NCBI RefSeq assembly: GCF_029633865.1
Contig: NC_079223.1
Coordinates: forward strand, 36,363,739 to 36,427,738
Direction: 5' to 3'
Origin: Lampris incognitus
Taxonomy: Eukaryota > Chordata > Actinopteri > Lampriformes > Lampridae
Length of the DNA stretch: 64,000 nucleotides
In this document: positions 58,532 through 64,000 of the stretch, one piece after another
How the letters are laid out: every line of letters begins with the position of its first letter
Position numbering within the stretch: the stretch's first letter is position 1
Notes under the pieces: model-generated
What the model saw: only the letters and a program-made list of their open reading frames with translations
What the model was told of the DNA's origin: nothing
Database searches by the model: none
Made by a program: the position numbers and the translations under genes

Positions 58532-61331
58532 GTACATTGGCTGATTCACCTGAGTTACATGTCTTTGGACTGTGGGAGGAAACCCACGCAGACACGGGGA
58601 GAACATGCAAACCCCTTACAAAGGACCCTGTGTGTGTGTATGTACGCGCGTGCGTGTGTGTGTGTGCGTGTGTGTGTGTGGGCCCTGTGATGGCCTGGCA
58701 GCCTGACCAGGGTGTCTCTCCGCTTGCCGCCCAGAGACATGAGAGCAGGATAAGCGGTTTGGATAATGGATGAATGTACATTGGCACTTTTTTCTTATCT
58801 CACAGCTAAAAAAAATGGAGTTTATCAATTGTACAAGATCATTTCCATTTATAGGTATCTGCATTGTACAACTCTGTGTTGCAACACTCACCATAGCATT
58901 AGAAATGAAACGTGGAAGCTCATTTTATCTTGTGTGAATGTTTGCTGAAATATGTGCTCAAGCTAGTTTCATCTGTCACAGGGTTTGCTCCTATGGAAAA
59001 CAACAAAGCAATAAGAAAGAAAATATAGCTCGAAAAAATGTTCCTTCAGTTGGGTCCCGTTCAAAATATTACTGTAAAACATTTTATTTCAGTTTCACAA
59101 GTTAATACCAAATAGCTTCTTTTTGGTGGCTACTGATCGTTGTATACTTCCATATTGACGCAGTGTAGGAGTGTCAGTATGCCCTGCCAGCTTGTTACGT
59201 GGCCTTTGGTGTCTGTTGATATGTCAGTTGATTAGCCAGTTCCTCCGATTCTCAGCTACCAGATCTGCATACTTGGCTCTCTTCCTTTCTTGCGCCTCCT
59301 TCACAAATAGTTTTCACTTGAATGTATATCACAAGTGTGGATTGTAGTTTTGGTGGCACAGTGGCGCAGTGGTTAGCACAGTCGCCACACAGCAAGAAGG
59401 TCCTGGGTTTGAGCCCCGGGGTAGTCCAACCTTGGCGGGGGGGTCATCCCAGGTCATCCTCTGTGTGGAATTTGCATGTTCTCCCCATGTCTGCGTGGGT
59501 TTCCTCCGGGTGCTCTGGTTTCCTCCCACAGTCCAAAGACATGTAGGTCAGGTGAATTGGCTGTACTAATTTGTCCCTAGGTGTGAATGTGTCGACCCTG
59601 TGATGGCCCGGCGGCCTGTCCAGGGTGTCTCCCCACCTGCCGCCCAGTGACTGCTGGGATAGGCTCCAGCATCCCCGCGACTCTGTGTAGGATAAGTAAG
59701 CGGTTTGGATAATGGATGGAATGGATGGATCTGCCAGTTGTGTTCAGTTAGTGGTCTCACTGACAACCCTGTGCATTTCTTTTTGTTTATTGTCTGATAA
59801 TGTTGGGATAACATGTTTTTTTTTTTTTTTTACATTTTTTGTGCCTCGGTGGTCCTTCCCTCTGACCAAAGTCAAACGTCAATTTCCAAGAATGACTGCA
59901 TGATGATGATGATGATGATTTATTTCGAACATGTAAAAAAGCAGGATATAACATACAGATAAGCCACTGCCAATAATCTGAAGTGATCAACAAACCCACA
60001 CATCAAGCTCAGCAAACAGATCTCCATATGCATCAGGTTATTTGTTACATGTTGGAAAAGGAGTAGGAGGACGTATACACTTATTTTTTCCTACCCCTTC
60101 TCACCTACTCTTAAGTTAATTCAGCTACTGTACATCTAAAACTCAATTCCCACCGTACTGTGTAGCTCACATTCAATGCAAGTTGTGCTGCACAATACAA
60201 ACTCAACTACTGTGAACAATAAGAGAAAAAAACACAGCAAAACACATGAGAGAAAGAGAAATAAAAAGAAAAACACACCCTAATCATTATATACCAAGAA
60301 TAAACAGATCTCAATGCTACGTATAACCCAGATATCCACTTGGTGTCATAGAAAGAAAGAAAAAAGTAATATGAAATGTTTAGCGATAAACAGTTAACAC
60401 AACTCTTCGTTGTCCCTATATCTCTTGATAATCAGTCCTTCGTACTTCTTCTTGAACTAACTGCGTAATGTTTGTACGTTGTTTGAGTTCCATGGTCAGA
60501 CTGTTCCACAATTTTACCCCACAGACTGAAGTGTCCGTTCTCTTCAAAGCTGTACCAGCACATCATTCCCTGAAGTTTGATTTCCCTCTCAAAATATACT
60601 TCCCTTCTCTATCCGAGGATCCATGACGTGTTGGTTACCAATGTTTGGCAATATCATTGCTGCTATTACAGGATTTTAGTGAATCTGAAAGCTGCAAGCT
60701 AAAGTAGATGAATATTAATGTCATGTATCACCTGTGGTGTGAAAAGTGTGTCATAGTGCCATACCCAATAATCTTAGTAATAATCAACAGAAAAGAGACG
60801 TAATATAAAGTGTGTAACTTTGACTGTTCTTTACATTTGTGTTGTTTTGTTTTGTTCAGATACGCTCTCGCCTTCAACAACAATCACGTGTGCCCCCTTG
60901 GCAACTGGTAAGTTGTGTCTTGTGAAAGCCTCGTATACGCTGGTGAAACAGTGATGGGTTGTTATTACCATTCTTTCAATTCCTCACTATTCTGTTTTCA
61001 GGGAGATTAAGGACTACTGCCAAACTAATGAAACCGCGAGTTGCTGCAGAGTCCCTACCATAAGGTAGCCGGGTTGTATATAGGCATACATACACCTAAG
61101 TATTCACTTTGCTCGGGGTCTGTCCCTGTGACTCCACCACCAAAACTATCTCAACTAACTCCCCGACTTCCTCCTCCATGCAGCTCAAGTGGAATCAGCG
61201 CACCGGAAAATTCCCTTTTTACTGCTACGATCAATGCTGGCTCCTTTCTCTGTGAGTTGACCGGCAAAAGAAACAACATATACAGTTTATATATATGTAT
61301 GTGTGTATGTGTGTATGTATGTATGTATGTA

Positions 61332-61362
<31 letters not shown>

Positions 61363-61408
61363 ATATATATATACACTATATATATACACTATATATACAC
61401 TATATATA

Positions 61409-61445
<37 letters not shown>

Positions 61446-63321
61446 TGATGTGCATTAAACTGATTTTGATTTCTTCCCTCAGTTTTGCTGTTCTCTATAG
61501 CCCACCACGCTCATATCATGGAGAAAAATTTCACCTGCTCCATGCTGAGCAAGTTTGCCTTGGTCTTCGGTGTGGTGGCTTCCTTAGGGGCATTTGTTGC
61601 TGGAAACTGCAATGTGAGTCCATCTCGTGCTGTCTGTTTGATCAATACCAAAATGTTGTATGTATGTTTCATTTAGTATTATGCAGCATTATAGTCGTGT
61701 AGCAAATTCATGTGGACAATTATGCAGCTCCATGGAGAGGGTGTAGGGTATTATAGGTGTAATAAGGCTGGATAATAAGTAATGCAGTCGAACAGCTTCG
61801 ACTTGCACCTGTGTCTGGAGAGCAAATAAAGGTGGGAAACTGTTTGTTTTATGTCATATAAGAAGGGGCAGAGCACAACCAGAGTCTCCCAATGCTTTGT
61901 TCACCAGTCCTGCAAAGTTAAGCATACGTTACTTTGATTTGGAATTGAGATTGTACCTGGTTTATCTGAGTTTAAATGTGTTTACACCAACTAGTCAGAA
62001 AGCTGAATAATGCCATCTTCATTATGAAGTGAGACGAACAGGTCTATCTGCATGCTCCCGTGAAAATATGACATTTCCATGTCTCGTATTGTCATTATGC
62101 ACGTCTCAGTCAGGTTACAGTAGCTGAACTGTTCAAGTGCACGTCAGTGTTTCATTTAACTGAAGCAAAATGGAGCAAAACTATATATTCCACAACATAG
62201 GGCATGAAAACAGACAAAAGTAGAGTTTTTTTTCTGTTGTTTATAGTGGTGTCAATGCAAATGTTTTTATGACAAGTAACCATGTAAAAGGCTTTTCAGT
62301 GTTCTAGGCGTCACGGTTTGCTAGACTTTGATAGGATATGAGAACATGATGTGAACATAATGGGATCAAGTCAAACATCAGACATCCTTCACATTCTCAA
62401 GTCCATTCACAAGTCACAACCAATGTAGCAATGCAATTCGCAGTATCAGCCAAGATGCCAGTAAGATCAGCAAGACGATGATCTTTGGCAGCAAATTAAT
62501 TGCAGCATCAGTATCAAGCTGCATCACTCTATATTCTGATCAGTTTAGGAGTAATCATCATCTGGGCATATGGTGAATACCCATTGTTGAAGTTAAAAAA
62601 AAACAAACATTCTTTCATGATTCTAGTTACATGTTACATGGACGTTACGGTGGCCATAGGGTTTGCTACATGCATCACAAAGATGGGTGATAATGTTTTT
62701 TTATTGACTGGTCTCCACAGCCTGGTTACCTGTACCTCCTGCACTACCTCGGTGCTGGTAGTAGTTTTGTGTGTATCTGTTTCTACACGGTGCTGCTCAC
62801 TTCACTAACCGGGAGGTGTGCACTGACGGGATGTGAGAAGGTACTGTACCCGATGCGCATAATCTCCACTGCCATCCAGATCATCGTCACCATCTTCTGT
62901 ATCCTTTCATAAGCTTCGATGCAAGATTCAGCCTTGTCTGTTGGTCTGTCCGTCCATCTATCTGTCAGTCAAGTATGCCTCATAACACTTCAGTGTGGGT
63001 ACACAATGACTTGTTGCCTCAGTTATGCATGATCACACCCAAATGCTCTCACAAACAATGACATACCAATTACCTTATATGTCATACGATGTGTGTTATA
63101 TACATCCTTGACATTTAACACCCACAGACTGCATATTGTTCGCCCAGGCTGATTACTGGTGCCAGCTGGTCGGGGCCGTATTTGAGTGGACGCTCAGTGT
63201 CAACCTGGAGTTGTTCGAGCTCAGCTACGCCGTGGAGTTCTGTTTCTTCTCCTCCTCCATGTTTTCAAATCTGCTGGAAAAGCGAGACGAGGAGAAGCCA
63301 TTCATGCTGGGGATGTCTTGA
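53894..63321 (+). CDS. TMEM150/DRAM (Frag1-Sfk1) family membrane protein
   Basis: Exons: 53894-53958, 60860-60907, 61002-61064, 61184-61251, 61483-61613, 62721-62898, 63128-63321. Phases agree and give 248 residues ending at TGA. It begins [16 protein letters not shown], and [11 protein letters not shown] resembles the TMEM150A start (ILLPVSL ... NHHVCPVENW). Six membrane segments are visible: about 3-25, 72-92, 100-120, 128-155, 170-190 and 198-222. Cysteines in the first extracytoplasmic loop (CPLGNW, YCQ, SCC) are shared with TMEM150A. Family members act at the plasma membrane or in lysosomes (PI4-kinase regulation, autophagy). The exact role of this one is not shown by sequence. It lacks the long TMEM150A C-terminal tail and may be a separate fish paralogue, so no symbol is given. 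Confidence 0.85.
54269..54294. repeat. (CA)n microsatellite
   Basis: A short CA run in the first intron of the TMEM150-like gene. The neighbouring open frame at 54,316-54,849 is hydrophobic because of T/C-rich sequence and shows no family features. Confidence 0.8.
55470..55760 (+). repeat. tRNA-headed fish SINE, body without head
   Basis: It contains TTGGGGGTCGTCCCCGGTCG, GCATGTTCTCCCCGTGTCTG and CCCACAGTCCAAAGACATG, with an expanded GT tract (55,629-55,680), then GGTGTCTCCCC and TAGGCTCCAGCAC. It is the same family as 59,345-59,730 but lacks the box A/B head. Confidence 0.6.
55831..55883. repeat. (TA)n microsatellite
   Basis: About 26 TA units immediately left of Tc1-like copy 3. To its left, 55,779-55,807 carries CCGAAACCGTCAGTGGTG, also found at 31,275-31,303 beside another TA tract. 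Confidence 0.9.
55884..57521 (-). mobile_element. Tc1-like transposon, copy 3, 1.64 kb, IR/DR ends
   Basis: Flanked by TA (55,882-55,883 and 57,522-57,523), with outer ends CAGTGCATCTGGAAAGTATT and AATACTTTCCAAATGCACTG. Each end also has an inner direct repeat, AAGTATTCACACC (about 56,083 and 57,312). The inverted repeats are thus about 210 bp with two motif copies per end. The transposase is on the minus strand with a single frame change. It sits in intron 1 of the TMEM150-like gene. Confidence 0.92.
56101..57118 (-). pseudogene. Tc1-like transposase with one frameshift
   Basis: The frame from 57,118 covers the paired-like DNA-binding part ([20 protein letters not shown] ... [10 protein letters not shown], then GRPAKLS) and the first catalytic D ([13 protein letters not shown]). 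A second frame from 56,481 continues with the second D ([12 protein letters not shown]) and the E ([13 protein letters not shown]34E). The frames overlap at about 56,456-56,481, so one small indel separates them. The total length of about 340 residues is normal for Tc1. The product is inactive unless the shift is a sequencing error. Confidence 0.85.
57542..57650. repeat. (CA)n and (TA)n microsatellites
   Basis: About 33 CA units (57,542-57,608) are followed by mixed TA/CA sequence. They directly follow Tc1-like copy 3. Confidence 0.9.
57651..57920 (+). repeat. LINE 3' end with (GAA)n tail
   Basis: It contains GGGCATCCGATGTAAAATTT, then TGTGGCGACCCTGAGAAACA and AATAAGCTGAAAGAAG. It ends in about 14 GAA units (57,876-57,920). 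A simple-repeat tail after a conserved end is typical of fish LINEs. The clade is not assigned. Confidence 0.5.
57965..58008 (+). ncRNA. Hammerhead ribozyme-like motif A, copy II
   Basis: Stem I GACAG (57,965-57,969), core CTGACGA (57,970-57,976; the changed base is the variable position 7), stem II TTGC/GCAT, GAAA (57,990-57,993), stem III ACAGG/CTTGT, UA, and stem I partner CTGTC (58,004-58,008). All required core bases are kept, as in copy I. Confidence 0.6.
58038..58358. repeat. (ATGT)n / (GT)n / (CA)n / (TA)n compound microsatellite
   Basis: ATGT units (58,038-58,202) are followed by GT, ATGT, TA, CA and TA runs. Long open frames here ([12 protein letters not shown] patterns) are artefacts. 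It separates the two hammerhead-like motifs of copy II. Confidence 0.92.
58399..58440 (-). ncRNA. Hammerhead ribozyme-like motif B, copy II (mutated)
   Basis: On the minus strand: stem I GCAG, CTGATGA (58,436-58,430), stem II GTGC/GCAC, GAAT in place of GAAA, CAGGCCTA, then UA and stem I partner CTGC (58,402-58,399). The A to U change breaks the first pair of stem III, so activity is probably reduced, but stem I is intact here, unlike in copy I. Confidence 0.5.
58457..58529. repeat. (CA)n microsatellite
   Basis: About 36 CA units between the hammerhead-bearing repeat and a SINE fragment. Confidence 0.9.
58545..58775 (+). repeat. SINE fragments of the tRNA-headed family
   Basis: It contains ACATGTCTTTGGACTGTGGG, CAGACACGGGGAGAACATGC (inverted relative to the rest), a GT tract, then GGCCCTGTGATGGCCTGGC and AGCGGTTTGGATAATGGATG. 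The middle orientation differs from the tail, so this copy is rearranged. Confidence 0.5.
59345..59730 (+). repeat. Full-length tRNA-headed fish SINE
   Basis: The head has an A-box-like TGGCGCAGTGGTTAGCA and a B-box-like GGTTTGAGCCC, then the conserved body (TTTGCATGTTCTCCCC, CACAGTCCAAAGACATG, GTGATGGCCCGGCGGCCTGT, TAGGCTCCAGCATCCCCGCG). The tail is AAGCGGTTTGGATAATGGAT plus GGAT repeats. It is the reference copy for four partial copies in this window. It is not a tRNA gene. Confidence 0.65.
59900..60850. other. Rest of TMEM150-like intron 1
   Basis: No exon or clear transposon is seen. There is a short ATG trinucleotide run (59,900-59,919) and a T-rich run (59,818-59,831). The segment ends at the acceptor of exon 2 (TTTGTTCAG at 60,851-60,859). 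Confidence 0.4.
61289..61442. repeat. (ATGT)n and (TA)n compound microsatellite
   Basis: GTAT and GT units followed by TATATACAC and TA runs in the intron between TMEM150-like exons 4 and 5. Confidence 0.85.
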
Positions 63322-64000
63322 GTCTGAGGCTGCCGGGCTCCGGTGGAGGGACACACGTGGAGCAGGTGGACTTTCTCAGGCATCTGCTGGACCACGTGAA
63401 TGACTCGCAACCACTTCGAAGAAAAAAAAGCGCTTGTCTTATTTATATTTCCCTAACGTCTGCATCGTTGATGACTTTGTTTATGAGGAGGTTATCGTGC
63501 TCCAGCTCATCCGGGGACTTTGCAGTGTACATATTGGTTTAATTTATTGTGCGAAACGCATGACCCCGATTCCCTTCAGAAACGCGAGTCACTGTCAAGT
63601 GTATGTTAGTTCACGATACGCTGCTGGGGGTAAGCAATTTCCGAGGAAAGAGCGTAAACAAGTAATTCCTGTTATACTTTACATATTATGCGTAATTTTT
63701 CATTTTGATAACCTGCCAACAGAACAAACGTCTAAACAGTCTCGAGCACTACATTTTAAGCATCTTAATGTACCATGTAGAATATAAGCTGTTTTCCAGA
63801 ACCATACACTTTAATTACATTTTCATTACACTCAGGGTTTTTGTGCAATATATATATATATATTTTTTTTTATTTCCCCGGGTATGAACACGATCAACAC
63901 TGAATGAAAACCATTGAAGTACTTCACAATTAGTAAATAGTGTTCTTGATATTCTTGGTTTGGGTCTCTGTACATGCGCATAGCGGTCAGTTTGATAATA
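63322..64000. other. 3' UTR and downstream sequence
   Basis: This follows the TMEM150-like stop codon. The open frame 63,434-63,787 has no recognisable family features. A clear canonical polyadenylation site was not assigned. A TA/T-rich stretch lies at 63,849-63,875. Confidence 0.4.

Noticed and set aside
57963-58544. Long overlapping frames with CMYV, YIHT and HTHT patterns
   Set aside because: They are translations of ATGT, CA and TA microsatellites in several frames on both strands and carry no protein information.
59345-59420. Possible tRNA gene (A and B boxes)
   Set aside because: The boxes head a repeated ~380-bp body with a simple-repeat tail, so this is a SINE; no full cloverleaf.

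Overview
The window is from a vertebrate nuclear genome, almost certainly a ray-finned (teleost) fish. Genes have short exons and GT-AG introns. The repeats are typical of fish: Tc1-like transposons, a Penelope-like element, a Ty3/Gypsy element, RTE- and L2-like LINE ends, tRNA-derived SINEs, hAT MITEs and long CA, TA and GA microsatellites. There is no sign of bacterial genes, CRISPR arrays or operons.

Layout. Positions 1-22,600 hold no host gene I can recognise and are dominated by nested transposons. They include a tiny LTR element (158-598), a SINE split by a palindromic insertion (4,340-5,335), a fold-back element (8,000-8,670), and an RTE-like LINE broken by a hAT MITE (9,197-10,312). 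A Penelope-like element (10,908-17,154, 14-bp target duplication) is interrupted by a young Gypsy retrotransposon with identical LTRs and one intact gag-pol frame. A second RTE-like LINE copy lies at 17,430-20,060. From 22,610 to 46,065, on the minus strand, is ccar1 (cell division cycle and apoptosis regulator 1). I traced it through 25 coding exons that join in frame to 1,223 codons. Its introns carry a Tc1 copy with one internal stop, L2/SINE remnants, hAT MITEs and a repeat bearing hammerhead-ribozyme-like motifs. A second Tc1-like element (46,089-48,228) sits directly upstream of the ccar1 first exon. From 48,887 to 53,071, minus strand, is nfu1 (mitochondrial iron-sulfur scaffold), complete in 8 exons and 262 codons. 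From 53,894 to 63,321, plus strand, is a TMEM150/DRAM-family membrane protein, complete in 7 exons and 248 codons. Its 6.9-kb first intron is full of repeats, including a third Tc1 element and a second copy of the hammerhead-bearing repeat.

How they relate. nfu1 and the TMEM150-like gene are head to head about 0.8 kb apart and may share a promoter region. ccar1 and nfu1 follow each other on the same strand. The three host genes have unrelated roles: nuclear transcription coactivation, mitochondrial Fe-S delivery, and a membrane protein.

The most interesting signal is a dispersed repeat present twice, in opposite orientation (31,375-31,563 and 57,965-58,440). Each copy carries two convergent minimal type-I hammerhead-ribozyme-like motifs separated by a TA-rich microsatellite.
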